From positions 1-60,004 of the forward strand of contig JAUCSE010000067.1 of assembly GCA_030445275.1 (NCBI GenBank): 60,004 bases of DNA, in the 5' to 3' direction. The stretch comes from Mucilaginibacter sp. Lineage in GTDB: Bacteria > Bacteroidota > Bacteroidia > Sphingobacteriales > Sphingobacteriaceae. Both the position numbers and the translations under genes were made by a program. Positions 1-8,002 of this stretch are shown in pieces (the stretch's first letter is position 1; the number at the start of each line of letters is the position of its first letter). The notes beneath the pieces were generated by a model that was not told where the DNA came from, did no database searches, and worked only from the letters and a program-made list of their open reading frames with translations.

Positions 1-152
1 GCTTTGCATGATGTATAAGATTTTTCGCCGTCGCTCAAGAGATAGTTTCTCTTTCGCGCAACGCTCATACCCACTCCGGCTCTATCGAAATGACAACTTT
101 TTATAAAAAATCCAATCTTCCGAACACCTGTGGTGTTGTCACCAACAACATC
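1..152. repeat. Right part of a dispersed GTCATTTCGA-type hairpin repeat
   Basis: Bases 13-92 (from about GTATAAGATTTTTCGCC to TCGAAATGAC) closely resemble the right half of the repeat at 27881-28023: both read ...GTATAAGATTTTTC...CAAGAGATAGTTTCTC...TCGAAATGAC. The left half lies beyond the window edge. The element occupies the space downstream of nuoB. No gene is seen in it. What follows nuoB on the minus strand (nuoC or something else) is outside the window. Confidence 0.7.
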
Positions 153-635
153 TTACCCCCTTACCAAATGTTCCTGCTCAATTTTCTTTTGCAGTTCCAG
201 TATGGAGCCGATCAGGGCCTCGGGACGGGGCGGGCAGCCTTGTACGTACACATCAACGGGGATCACCCGGTCAACACCTTTTACCACATGGTAACCGTGC
301 TGCCAGTATGGGCCGCCACAATTGGAGCATGAACCCATGGATATCACATATTTGGGCTCGGGCATTTGTTCGTACAGACGTTTAATGCGTTCGGCCATTT
401 TGAAGGTAACTGTTCCGGCAATAATAATTACATCGGCCTGGCGTGCTGATGGTCGCGGAAAAACGCCAAAGCGGTCCAGATCATAGGTTGATGCCATAGA
501 GCCCATCATTTCAATAGCGCAGCAGGCTATCCCAAAGCTTAATGGCCACAGGGATGATAAACGTGCCCAGTTTAACAGGTCGTCCATCTTGGTGACAACT
601 ATACCACCACTTTCGCTCGTTCCATCACTACTCAT
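153..635 (-). CDS. nuoB: NADH-quinone oxidoreductase subunit B (complex I)
   Basis: This is the 20-kDa-type peripheral-arm subunit of complex I that carries iron-sulfur cluster N2, the last cluster before quinone, at the cytoplasmic face of the membrane. The 160-residue length is normal for the family. The N2 ligands are visible: the adjacent cysteines C38-C39 in FGIACCAIEMM, C103 in GSCSNCGGPYW, and C134 in VQGCPPRPEAL. The start overlaps the 3' end of nuoA by 8 bases, so the two are almost certainly co-transcribed and translationally coupled. A dispersed hairpin repeat lies directly downstream. Family assignment is very secure. Confidence 0.97.
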   Translation of the reverse strand: MSSDGTSESGGIVVTKMDDLLNWARLSSLWPLSFGIACCAIEMMGSMASTYDLDRFGVFPRPSARQADVIIIAGTVTFKMAERIKRLYEQMPEPKYVISMGSCSNCGGPYWQHGYHVVKGVDRVIPVDVYVQGCPPRPEALIGSILELQKKIEQEHLVRG

Positions 636-1239
636 TTCCTGGCTTTTTAAAGGTGGGTTTAAACATGGGTTTTCTTATTGGTGGTGCTGCTTCAACCGCT
701 TCGGCAACGACTACTGCTTCTTCTGTTGCTTCGTTACCTAAACTAAATGCTTTTACGGTGTATTTACTTTGTTCCAGGTTCAATTTTTCATAAAACGATG
801 CAGGGATGTTCACATCAGTAGTAGGTATAATGGGTTTGGCTTTTATCCATTCCAGATCGCCTTTGCTCCACACGTAAACCAGGCCCAGTATCAGGATGCC
901 TAAAAAAATAAACATTTCGGCCAGCGAGAACCAGCCCCAGCGTGCATCCTGCGCTATAATTTCATGACTGCCAAATACCGTTGCCCAAGGAAAAATAAAT
1001 ACCATTTCTACATCGAACAATAAAAAAATGAGCGCTATCACATAAAAACGCGAGTTGAAGGGCAGCCAGGCATTTCCGGTGGGTTCTTCACCGCATTCGT
1101 AGGAAGTCAGCTTCTCGTAATTAGGATTATTTGGGGCAAGCAGGCGGTTAATAAAAAATATAACGCATACCATTATTATTCCGGTGATCAGAAAGATGAG
1201 TATCTTTCCAAATTCTGATATTTGCGAAACATCGGTCAT
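628..1239 (-). CDS. nuoA: NADH-quinone oxidoreductase subunit A (complex I)
   Basis: This is a small membrane subunit of the proton-pumping arm of complex I. Three hydrophobic segments are visible (about residues 11-32, 66-88 and 104-125). The conserved loop YECGEEPTGNAWLPFNSRFY and the motif FDVEMVFIFPWA are characteristic of NuoA/ND3. At 203 residues it is about 60-80 residues longer than usual; the extra tail after about residue 135 is rich in Glu/Ala/Val and ends in a Pro/Lys-rich stretch. The start codon CAT (1237-1239) overlaps the divergent ATG of the neighbouring flavoprotein gene (1238-1240). It is the first gene of the nuoA-nuoB pair. Confidence 0.95.
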   Translation of the reverse strand: MTDVSQISEFGKILIFLITGIIMVCVIFFINRLLAPNNPNYEKLTSYECGEEPTGNAWLPFNSRFYVIALIFLLFDVEMVFIFPWATVFGSHEIIAQDARWGWFSLAEMFIFLGILILGLVYVWSKGDLEWIKAKPIIPTTDVNIPASFYEKLNLEQSKYTVKAFSLGNEATEEAVVVAEAVEAAPPIRKPMFKPTFKKPGNE

Positions 1240-2452
1240 GACTACAAATTTAACAAAACAAACCTATTTTGATGCAATAATAATTGGCGGCGGGGCATGC
1301 GGCCTTATGTGCGCCGTGCAAGCCGGCTTTTTGGGCAAGCGTACGCTCATCCTTGAAAAAGCTGACCGCGTGGGTGCTAAAATCCTCATCAGTGGTGGTG
1401 GTCGGTGTAATTACACTAACCTATACGCTACTGATCAGCAGTTTATATCGCAAAACCCGCACTTCTGTAAATCGGCCTTTTCACAATGGACGGTGGATGA
1501 TACCATCAGCTTTTTTGAAACTTACGGCATTGAGGGTAAGGAAAAAACATTGGGGCAGCTTTTTCCGGTGAGTGATAAGGCCAAAGATGTGGTTCAGGTT
1601 TTTACCAACCTGTGTACCGATCTTGATCAGGAGATATGGTGCGATGCCGAAGTTAAAATGGTTGAAAAAAACGATGATGGCTTTACTGTTAGGGTTGAAG
1701 TTGACGGCAGACAGGAATACATCAGCGCCCCAAGCATAGTTATAGCCGCGGGTGGCTTGCCTATCCCTAAAATGGGCGCTACTGATTTCGGCCTGCGTAC
1801 CGCGCGTCAATTCGACCTGAAGATCATCGATACCGCCCCTGCCCTGGTACCACTCACCATTACCGGTAAAGACCAGCCCTGGTATGAACAATTATCAGGC
1901 AATAGTATTTTTTGCAGGGTTTGGAACGACAGGATCAGCTTTGAAGAGAACATTTTATTTACCCATTGGGGCCTGAGCGGGCCGGCTATATTACAGATAT
2001 CCTCCTACTGGAAACCCGGCGAGTATATTTACATCGATCTGCTCCCCAATCAAAATATAGCAGAACTGCTACAGCAGGAAAAAGAGGCAAATGGCAAAAA
2101 GATGTTGCTGGCCTACCTGGCCAACTTATACACCCGCAAATTTGCCGAAGCCCTGAGCGATAAGCTACCGGTAGAGAAAAACCTGGCATCGCTCACCAAA
2201 ACAGATATTGAAGGCATCAGCAGCCTGATTCACGAGTTTAAGGTAAAACCAGCAGGTGATAAGGGTTATGACAAAGCTGAGGTAATGCGCGGCGGCGTAT
2301 CAACCGATGAGCTATCATCCAAAACCCTGGAAGCAAAAAAGATTCCCGGGCTGTTCTTTGGCGGCGAATGTGTAGATGTTACCGGTTGGCTCGGTGGGTA
2401 CAATTTTCAATGGGCCTGGGCCAGTGGGTTTGTAATTGCGCAGAATTTGTAA
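1238..2452 (+). CDS. NAD(P)/FAD-dependent oxidoreductase, HI0933/BaiN-like family
   Basis: This is a flavoprotein of the HI0933-like family. The dinucleotide-binding motif IIGGGACGLMCA begins about residue 13 and is followed by the family motif KILISGGGRCNYTN. The C-terminal part carries GLFFGGECVDVTGWLGGYN, which is the usual second FAD-contact region. The length (404 residues) fits the family. The reading frame is open further upstream to 1184, but those codons lie inside nuoA and the homologous part begins right after the ATG at 1238, so 1238 is chosen. The biological substrate is not known for most members. It has no obvious functional link to its complex I neighbours. Confidence 0.9.
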   Translation: MTTNLTKQTYFDAIIIGGGACGLMCAVQAGFLGKRTLILEKADRVGAKILISGGGRCNYTNLYATDQQFISQNPHFCKSAFSQWTVDDTISFFETYGIEGKEKTLGQLFPVSDKAKDVVQVFTNLCTDLDQEIWCDAEVKMVEKNDDGFTVRVEVDGRQEYISAPSIVIAAGGLPIPKMGATDFGLRTARQFDLKIIDTAPALVPLTITGKDQPWYEQLSGNSIFCRVWNDRISFEENILFTHWGLSGPAILQISSYWKPGEYIYIDLLPNQNIAELLQQEKEANGKKMLLAYLANLYTRKFAEALSDKLPVEKNLASLTKTDIEGISSLIHEFKVKPAGDKGYDKAEVMRGGVSTDELSSKTLEAKKIPGLFFGGECVDVTGWLGGYNFQWAWASGFVIAQNL

Positions 2453-2510
2453 GATGAATGCTCTTTGCGTAGTGTGACAATCCCCGATTTGCAAAGCGAA
2501 TAGCATGAGT

Positions 2511-3106
2511 ATACCCGCTCTTGGTCGCGGGAAGGCCCATTACTTTTGTCGTGACAAAAGTAACAAAAACACCTTTTTTCTTTTAGGCTTCTTTACGCTC
2601 AAGGCCTCTGCCCCGCAAACCAGGCAGAACCACGGGCTGTAAATAGTTGCCAACTTCGTTCGCGCTTTGGCCTGCCCTTCAGCAAATATTTACTATGCCC
2701 CTCCTCACGCTCGAGGCCAACCTATTCTGCCTGCTTTCGCCCGAAGCGAGCTACAGTTATCTGAATCTTGACTAATAGGATTTTTCACGAGCTAATTTTT
2801 ATTGATATTCAAGAGAACTTTGCCATTAAGAGATTACAACGATTTCTCCTTTTTCCCCTCAGCAGATAAGCTTCAGGTGAAAGCGGACAGAACTGATGGC
2901 CCGTGCGGCTGTAAGGGCATTAGCAATTTTTACTGAAGCGATGGATAGTGGGAACAAAGTGGCGTAAAAATTTAGCAGCCCGTGGTTCTGCCTGGTTTGC
3001 GGGGCAGAGGCCTTGAGCGCAAAGAAGCATTTCTGCTGAAAGCCTTTTTGGTTACTTTTGTGGCGACAAAAGTAACTGGCCTTCCCGCGGCCAAGAGCGG
3101 GTGTAC
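2511..3106. repeat. Long inverted-repeat element (about 130-bp arms)
   Basis: The left arm (2511-2639) and the right arm (2976-3106) are imperfect reverse complements of each other over roughly 130 bases. Shared blocks include CCGCTCTTGG, TTACTTTTGTCG, GGCTTCTTT, CTCAAGGCCTCTGCCCCGCA and CAGGCAGAACCACGGGCTG. The 336-base centre shows no convincing gene. The arrangement resembles a non-autonomous, MITE-like element or a very large structured repeat. A decayed relative of the left arm lies at 52441-52564. It fills most of the gap 2453-3137; bases 2461-2505 additionally resemble the half repeat at 22517-22560 (both contain CAATCCCCGAT and AGCGAATA). Confidence 0.85.
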
Positions 3107-3137
3107 GACATGCCTCCTACATCGGGGCATTATAAAC

Positions 3138-4019
3138 CTACCTTTCTATAATTTCATAATTCCTATACTCCCCTACCCGCCAACCAGTTAAATCTTCAAC
3201 TTTTTGAAGCAGTTTACGCCTAAAGGTCATGTTTCGGCGAAGTTCTTTGGTACTAAAATCAATGTTCCAGTTGGTAGCTGCAATACGCTTTTGTATAGGG
3301 GTTGGGTGCGTATCGGTAAAACGGATCAGCCTGTCGGCATTGCCGTAATCAAACTCATAAGTTTCGGGCAAATGCTGCTCCATCCAGGCATCATCATGAT
3401 AAAATTTATTAAAATTACGGATCTTATTATTCAGTCCTTGCGGTGGTTTTGCCCAGCCATAATGATATATATAAGCATCTATCAATTTCACTTTTATCTT
3501 ACGGTCATCAAGCCTAAACCCCTGCGCATCACGGTAGGATTTGATTCCCTTAATGTTTTTGAGCAGCCTGATCTCGCGCCTGTACCATCGCCTGGAATGA
3601 CCATAATAGTCATACGAGCCATAAAAATGCAGGTATTTGAACAGCAAACCTTCAATATTGGGCTTGTTTAAGGCCCCCTCCATTTCCTTTTTAATGATAG
3701 GATGGTATTTTTCATGCACCGCTTCATCGCCCTGAATATAGAAAGCCCAATCGCTATCGGGCGATATAGCTGCAAAAGCCTTATCCGTTTCCACCGCAAA
3801 AACCCGTCCGCCATCCTTTAGGGTATCATCCCAAACCGAATCGATGATCTTTATTTTGGGCGAATTAATAGCTTCGATTAATCCACGGGTATCATCTTCA
3901 GAGTTGCCGGCAACCACTATAAATTCATCACAAAGTGGCAAAATAGAGGTGATGGCTTCAACAATTGGGTAATCGTTTTTAACCGCGTTTCTGATAAATG
4001 TAAATCCGGATACTTTCAT
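3138..4019 (-). CDS. Glycosyltransferase family 2-like protein
   Basis: The 293-residue product starts with KVSGFTFIRNAVKNDYPIVE, the opening beta-strand and nucleotide-sugar contact typical of one group of GT-A fold glycosyltransferases. The segment FYIQGDEAVHE (about residues 92-102) sits where the metal-binding acidic motif of the GT-A fold is expected. There are no membrane segments, so it is probably cytoplasmic or loosely membrane associated. It stands alone: the flanking genes are a flavoprotein and nuoD, both on the other strand, so the acceptor cannot be guessed. Its stop is only 31 bases from the right arm of the inverted-repeat element. Confidence 0.8.
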   Translation of the reverse strand: MKVSGFTFIRNAVKNDYPIVEAITSILPLCDEFIVVAGNSEDDTRGLIEAINSPKIKIIDSVWDDTLKDGGRVFAVETDKAFAAISPDSDWAFYIQGDEAVHEKYHPIIKKEMEGALNKPNIEGLLFKYLHFYGSYDYYGHSRRWYRREIRLLKNIKGIKSYRDAQGFRLDDRKIKVKLIDAYIYHYGWAKPPQGLNNKIRNFNKFYHDDAWMEQHLPETYEFDYGNADRLIRFTDTHPTPIQKRIAATNWNIDFSTKELRRNMTFRRKLLQKVEDLTGWRVGEYRNYEIIER

Positions 4020-4168
4020 TAAGTCAAAGATATTTAAACAGCTGATAATTTTGGATGAATAAGCCGGATAAGTGAAAAAAAAAACTGATTTTTGAGTTCC
4101 GTTTCCGGCATTGCTTTTATAAGAGTAACCTGCGGAATGATCTGTTAAAAATTAAACTGTACCCGAAA

Positions 4169-5371
4169 TTGGTGATCAACAATCCTAAATACGAAGAAGC
4201 CTTAATTAACTATCAAAAAAAAATTGCCGATGCCAGTGTAGAAGACATGGTGCTTAATATGGGCCCCCAGCACCCTTCAACACACGGGGTTTTGCGTTTG
4301 GAGTTGATAACCGATGGCGAAATAGTGAAGGAGGTTATCCCCCATATAGGTTACCTGCACCGTTGTTTTGAAAAACATGCCGAATCATTAACCTATCAGC
4401 AAACCATTCCATTTACTGATCGTATGGATTACCTGGCCTCCATGAACAACAGTCACGCTTTTGTGATGGGTGTTGAGCGCATGATGGGTATTGATAAAGA
4501 GATTCCGAAGCGGGTTGAATATATTCGGGTTTTGGTATGCGAGCTAAACCGCATTGCATCGCACCTGATAGCCATTGGCACGTATGGCATTGATATTGGC
4601 GCGTTCACCCCCTTTTTATGGTGTTTTAGAGACAGGGAACATATTATGGGCATGCTGGAGTGGGCATCAGGCTCGCGCATGTTGTATAATTATATATGGG
4701 TTGGCGGTTTGTTTTATGATTTACCGGTAGGTTTCGAGGAGCGCTGTCGCGATTTTGTGGAATATTTTAAACCCAAAATGGTGGAGCTTAATCAATTGCT
4801 TACCGATAACCAGGTATTTATATCGCGCACAGCCAATGTAGGTGTGCTGCCGCTTAATGTGGCTATCAACTATGGCTGCTCCGGTCCTATGCTAAGGGCT
4901 TCGGGTTTGAAATGGGATCTGCGGCGTATTGATAATTACTCGGCCTATCCTGAACTTGACTTTGAGATCCCGGTTGGCCAGGGCCTGATGGGTACTGTTG
5001 GCGATTGCTGGGACCGCTACAAGGTTCGTGTTGATGAAATAGAACAATCGATCCGAATGGTGGAACAATGCCTTGACCGCCTGCAAAACGAGCTGAAACG
5101 CACACCTGATTTTGATCCGCGTGCCAAAATGCCACGTAAAACCATACCCAAAGCACAGGATTACTATGTGCGCTGCGAAGGTGCCAAAGGCGAGCTGGGT
5201 TTCTATTTTGTGGCCGATGGCAAATCAGAGATTCCCGTACGTGTAAAATCGCGCGGACCAAGCTTTAACAATTTATCAGTGCTACCCGAACTGTCAAAAG
5301 GTGTACTGATAGCCGATCTGATAGCTATTGTGGGTTCTATTGATTTTGTTTTGGGTGAGGTGGATAGGTAA
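4169..5371 (+). CDS. nuoD: NADH-quinone oxidoreductase subunit D (complex I)
   Basis: This is the 49-kDa-type subunit that forms the quinone-binding pocket together with NuoB. The diagnostic motif LNMGPQHPSTHGVLRL is at about residues 29-44, and the C-terminal DFVLGEVDR matches the family end. The length of 400 residues is normal. The start is uncertain: TTG at 4169 and GTG at 4172 are the in-frame choices, since the next ATG falls inside the conserved core. No ribosome-binding site is evident. The gene is separated from nuoA-nuoB by two unrelated genes, lies on the opposite strand, and is not followed by nuoE, so complex I genes are dispersed here. Confidence 0.96.
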   Translation: MVINNPKYEEALINYQKKIADASVEDMVLNMGPQHPSTHGVLRLELITDGEIVKEVIPHIGYLHRCFEKHAESLTYQQTIPFTDRMDYLASMNNSHAFVMGVERMMGIDKEIPKRVEYIRVLVCELNRIASHLIAIGTYGIDIGAFTPFLWCFRDREHIMGMLEWASGSRMLYNYIWVGGLFYDLPVGFEERCRDFVEYFKPKMVELNQLLTDNQVFISRTANVGVLPLNVAINYGCSGPMLRASGLKWDLRRIDNYSAYPELDFEIPVGQGLMGTVGDCWDRYKVRVDEIEQSIRMVEQCLDRLQNELKRTPDFDPRAKMPRKTIPKAQDYYVRCEGAKGELGFYFVADGKSEIPVRVKSRGPSFNNLSVLPELSKGVLIADLIAIVGSIDFVLGEVDR

Positions 5372-5384
5372 ATTGATTTCGTGA

Positions 5385-5498
5385 TTTGGGATGTTCGATT
5401 TCGGATTTATTATTTTGCAAAAGGTATTTAACTCTCAAAGCGATCTTCTTTTATTTCATGCAGAAACCCAATTCGAAATCGAACATCCGAAATCCCAA
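5385..5498. repeat. Intergenic inverted repeat
   Basis: The arm at 5385-5408 (TTTGGGATGTTCGATTTCGG) is the reverse complement of 5470-5498 (CCGAAATCCCAAA preceded by AAATCGAACAT), apart from a five-base insertion. It begins 13 bases downstream of the nuoD stop, between convergent genes, and could act as a terminator, but it lacks a clean T run on the plus strand. It may instead be another dispersed repeat. Confidence 0.6.
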
Positions 5499-5562
5499 AA
5501 CAAAAAAAGAGACACCTTACAGCATCTCCTTTTCAATTATTAATTTTTATTGGTTGGGCAAA

Positions 5563-6672
5563 TTAATTATAAACTTTAACCATGAAAACATAGTTTTTAA
5601 GTTTCTTTAATTGTTGCTGACGGCTTAAACCAGCCAGCGTATTTTTGGTATTGAGGGTTAATGACTTACTTAATGAATCGCTTGGGATATTTTGGATGGC
5701 TTTTAACAAGTAAGTTGTCTTTTTTGCAAAGGCTGCACCAGCCACCTGTGTTTGCTTTCCGTTAATGATGCCTATTACATTTCCTTTATCATCAAGCAAA
5801 GGACCACCGCTATTGCCTGGATTAACAGGTATTGAAACCTGGTACTCGGTAGTATCGCCCTGGTAACCTGTGGCTGATGTTAATGCACCCGGCCCAAAAA
5901 CCACCTCGCCACCCGGATAACCAAAGGTGAACACATTTTCGCCCAGATCAGTTGATGACCTTTTGAAGTTATAAGGCACCGATCCTAAGTTTCTAAAGGC
6001 GGGGTCATTAATTTCCAGTATTGCTATATCATTCTGTGGTTCGGTATATATTACCTTGCTATGGAATGACTCGCCTGCCGCGTTTTGTACATATACAGAA
6101 TCGGCACCGCTAACTACATGGTAATTGGTAACAATGTATCCGTTTGATGATAGCGCAAACCCCGTACCCCTGAAATTACCCGGATTAGCAGGCTTTGGCT
6201 TAGTTGTTTTAGCGCCACTTATTAAACTTGTATTAACAGTTCTTTTAAGCTGATCATTTGAAATCTTCAGCTTGCTCACTTCGTCCCTTAATTCTACAAA
6301 GCGCGAATCATGATTATTAAGCTTGCCGGTAAAAAACAGGGTGCTCAAAATAGCGAATATGGCAATAGAAGCCGCAACCGATATTTTTGAATGATGGTGC
6401 CTCCACATACGTACAACCCATACCGGGTGAATTGTTACTTCCTCTTTTAAAGCATGTACATCAATTTCGTTATGTATAGCATCTAAGCGTTTCTGCAATT
6501 CCAAACGCTCGCCATATTGTTTTAGCAAACCAATAAACTGTTTATGCTCGGTTACCCGGCTATCAACAGCAGCATCTTTTTTGCGGAGCAGTTCAAACTC
6601 AATACGCTCATCATGACTCATATCGTCATTAAGGTATTGTTCAATTAATTCCGTAAGTTGGTTATCACTCAT
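5563..6672 (-). CDS. Membrane anti-sigma-like protein fused to a trypsin/HtrA-type serine protease
   Basis: The 369-residue protein has three parts. Residues 1-90 are a charged, helical cytoplasmic region (LIEQYLNDDMSHDERIEFE...) resembling the N-terminus of Bacteroidota anti-sigma factors. Residues about 97-115 form a single membrane segment. Residues about 165-340 are a chymotrypsin-fold protease with the full triad: H185 in TNYHVV, D215 in QNDIAIL and S288 in NPGNSGGPL. A short coiled-coil-like stretch links membrane and protease. No PDZ domain is visible, unlike DegP/DegS. It lies 13 bases downstream of an ECF sigma factor gene, so they form an operon. I infer a sigma-factor regulator whose periplasmic part is itself a protease. 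The protease call is firm; the anti-sigma role is inferred from position and the N-terminus. Confidence 0.88.
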   Translation of the reverse strand: MSDNQLTELIEQYLNDDMSHDERIEFELLRKKDAAVDSRVTEHKQFIGLLKQYGERLELQKRLDAIHNEIDVHALKEEVTIHPVWVVRMWRHHHSKISVAASIAIFAILSTLFFTGKLNNHDSRFVELRDEVSKLKISNDQLKRTVNTSLISGAKTTKPKPANPGNFRGTGFALSSNGYIVTNYHVVSGADSVYVQNAAGESFHSKVIYTEPQNDIAILEINDPAFRNLGSVPYNFKRSSTDLGENVFTFGYPGGEVVFGPGALTSATGYQGDTTEYQVSIPVNPGNSGGPLLDDKGNVIGIINGKQTQVAGAAFAKKTTYLLKAIQNIPSDSLSKSLTLNTKNTLAGLSRQQQLKKLKNYVFMVKVYN

Positions 6673-6685
6673 CTCTTAACTCTCC

Positions 6686-7258
6686 TTATTTCTGCTGAAA
6701 AAATATTTTTTTCAGCCTTTGCAGGCATTTATACTTTTGTGTTTTAGCATTATCAGCATTAGTATAACCAAAACGCTCACAGATCTCCTGCATTGATCTG
6801 TTATTTATATAAAAATCTTCCATAATGGTTTTACAGGGTTCGCCTAATAATTGGAGTGCATTTTCCATTTTATCAAACTGTATATCCCGGTCATTATGTT
6901 TTTCAACCTCATCTTCTTCAACAGGCAGGTGCTCTTCAAAATCCCTGATATCGCCTCCGTACCTGTTCATATGGCTTAGCCTCTTGAGCCAAAGCCTGCG
7001 GCAAACCGAATAAATGTAAGTTTTGAGCTTACTGCTTAATTCAAATTCGCCCGATTTTATCTTATTGTAAAGAACTATGATCGCTTCCTGATAAATATCT
7101 TTAGCATCATCTTCATCTCCGTTGTTATTGATAATTAACTGTAATATCATCGGAAAATAGGTGATATATAGTCTTTTTAATACTATTTCCGAATTATTAA
7201 GTATACCAAGAACTATCTCGCTATCTGTTGGTGCCGAAGCTTTTAAGTCTTTATTCAC
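6686..7258 (-). CDS. ECF-family RNA polymerase sigma factor
   Basis: The 190-residue product has the two regions of ECF sigma factors. Region 2 includes EDDAKDIYQEAIIVLYNKI (about residues 53-71) and LKTYIYSVCRRLWLKRL. Region 4 near the C-terminus (about residues 130-185) contains LGEPCKTIMEDFYINNRSMQEICERFGY, a helix-turn-helix for the -35 element. It is the first gene of an operon with the anti-sigma-like protease gene 13 bases downstream, and is divergent from the duplicated lipoprotein genes. Which promoters it reads is unknown; the divergent lipoprotein gene is one candidate. Confidence 0.92.
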   Translation of the reverse strand: MNKDLKASAPTDSEIVLGILNNSEIVLKRLYITYFPMILQLIINNNGDEDDAKDIYQEAIIVLYNKIKSGEFELSSKLKTYIYSVCRRLWLKRLSHMNRYGGDIRDFEEHLPVEEDEVEKHNDRDIQFDKMENALQLLGEPCKTIMEDFYINNRSMQEICERFGYTNADNAKTQKYKCLQRLKKIFFQQK

Positions 7259-7603
7259 TCTTAATACTATTTATGCAAAATTGTAACCCATTATTATAAA
7301 AATAATTTTCCTAAAATAATTTACCAGTTTCAACCTGCTCATCTGCGGCTGTAGCAATTATACATTTATATAATCTCGGCCTCAATTTTTAATACCGTAA
7401 ACCAAACAAAGTAACACCTTGTTTTAATCAAGGGGCAAATCTGCAATAAAAAAAACCACTAATCCAAAATATTCATAAAAGCTGTAATTACTACTAAATT
7501 CATAGAAATTAATTTTTTTTAAATTTCATGGGTTACCTTTTCTTACTAGTAGTATTAACACTTGAAAACGATCACAAAACATTAAAATTTTAAAACACAC
7601 AAA
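7259..7603. other. AT-rich divergent intergenic region
   Basis: This 345-base gap separates the minus-strand sigma factor from the plus-strand lipoprotein. No ORF worth reporting is seen. It must hold promoters for both directions. GGGTTACCTTTT at 7540-7551 recurs as GGGTCACCTTTT at 7937-7948 upstream of the second lipoprotein copy, followed in both by a GTATTAA word, which makes it a candidate promoter or operator carried along in the duplication. Confidence 0.5.
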
Positions 7604-7822
7604 ATGAAAAATTCATTCAAATTAGGTTTCTTAGCTTTGGCTATCGCAGTTTCTTTCGCAGCTTGTAAAGGTGCTGCTTCATCTTCAGCTACAGATTCAG
7701 CTAAAACTGATTCAGCTAAAGTTGATTCAACTAAAGTTGATTCAGCAACTAAAGTAGATTCAGCTGCTAAAACTGGCGCTGCTGCTGTTGATTCAGTTAA
7801 AAAAGATACAGCTAAAAAATAA
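7604..7822 (+). CDS. Small lipoprotein with DSAK/DSTK repeats, copy 1
   Basis: The 72-residue product has a lipoprotein signal peptide (MKNSFKLGFLALAIAVSFAA-C, lipobox FAAC with the lipidated cysteine at residue 21). The mature part is a low-complexity series of DSAKxDSTKVDSATKVDSAAK units that continues to a KKDTAKK end. No folded domain is recognised. It is a tandem duplicate of the next gene: the signal peptides are nearly identical and the upstream sequence is shared. It is divergent from the sigma factor operon. Membrane orientation is not shown by the sequence; the alternating charge suggests an extended, Lpp-like or periplasm-spanning tail, which is a guess. Confidence 0.85.
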   Translation: MKNSFKLGFLALAIAVSFAACKGAASSSATDSAKTDSAKVDSTKVDSATKVDSAAKTGAAAVDSVKKDTAKK

Positions 7823-7834
7823 TTACTAAAGCAT

Positions 7835-7894
7835 AGTAAAGGAGTTTTTAAGTATAAACTTTGATCCTCTTTTACTGGTTTTTTAGTTTTTTTT
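7835..7894 (+). terminator. Probable terminator after lipoprotein copy 1
   Basis: AGTAAAGGAG (7835-7844) can pair with CTCTTTTACT (7867-7876), and a long T-rich stretch (7879-7894) follows. The loop is long (22 bases), which lowers confidence. Confidence 0.5.
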
Positions 7895-7902
7895 ACAATT
7901 AT

Positions 7903-7948
7903 AAAAGGTGATTTGTAATTTCTTTTAAAGAATTACGGGTCACCTTTT
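7903..7948. promoter_or_regulatory. Hairpin upstream of lipoprotein copy 2
   Basis: AAAAGGTGA (7903-7911) pairs with TCACCTTTT (7940-7948), and inside it GTAATTTCTTTT pairs with AAAGAATTAC. The right arm is part of the sequence shared with the region upstream of copy 1. It could be a second terminator or a leader hairpin of copy 2. Confidence 0.45.
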
Positions 7949-8002
7949 ATTGTTTATGGTATTAATAAGAAAACTATTAAATCACTTATTAAAAAACTAA
8001 TC

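Noticed and set aside
2982..3191. A 69-residue plus-strand open frame
   Set aside because: It is inside the right arm of the inverted-repeat element and runs into the glycosyltransferase gene.
3204..3671. A 155-residue open frame opposite the glycosyltransferase
   Set aside because: Antisense shadow of a recognised gene.
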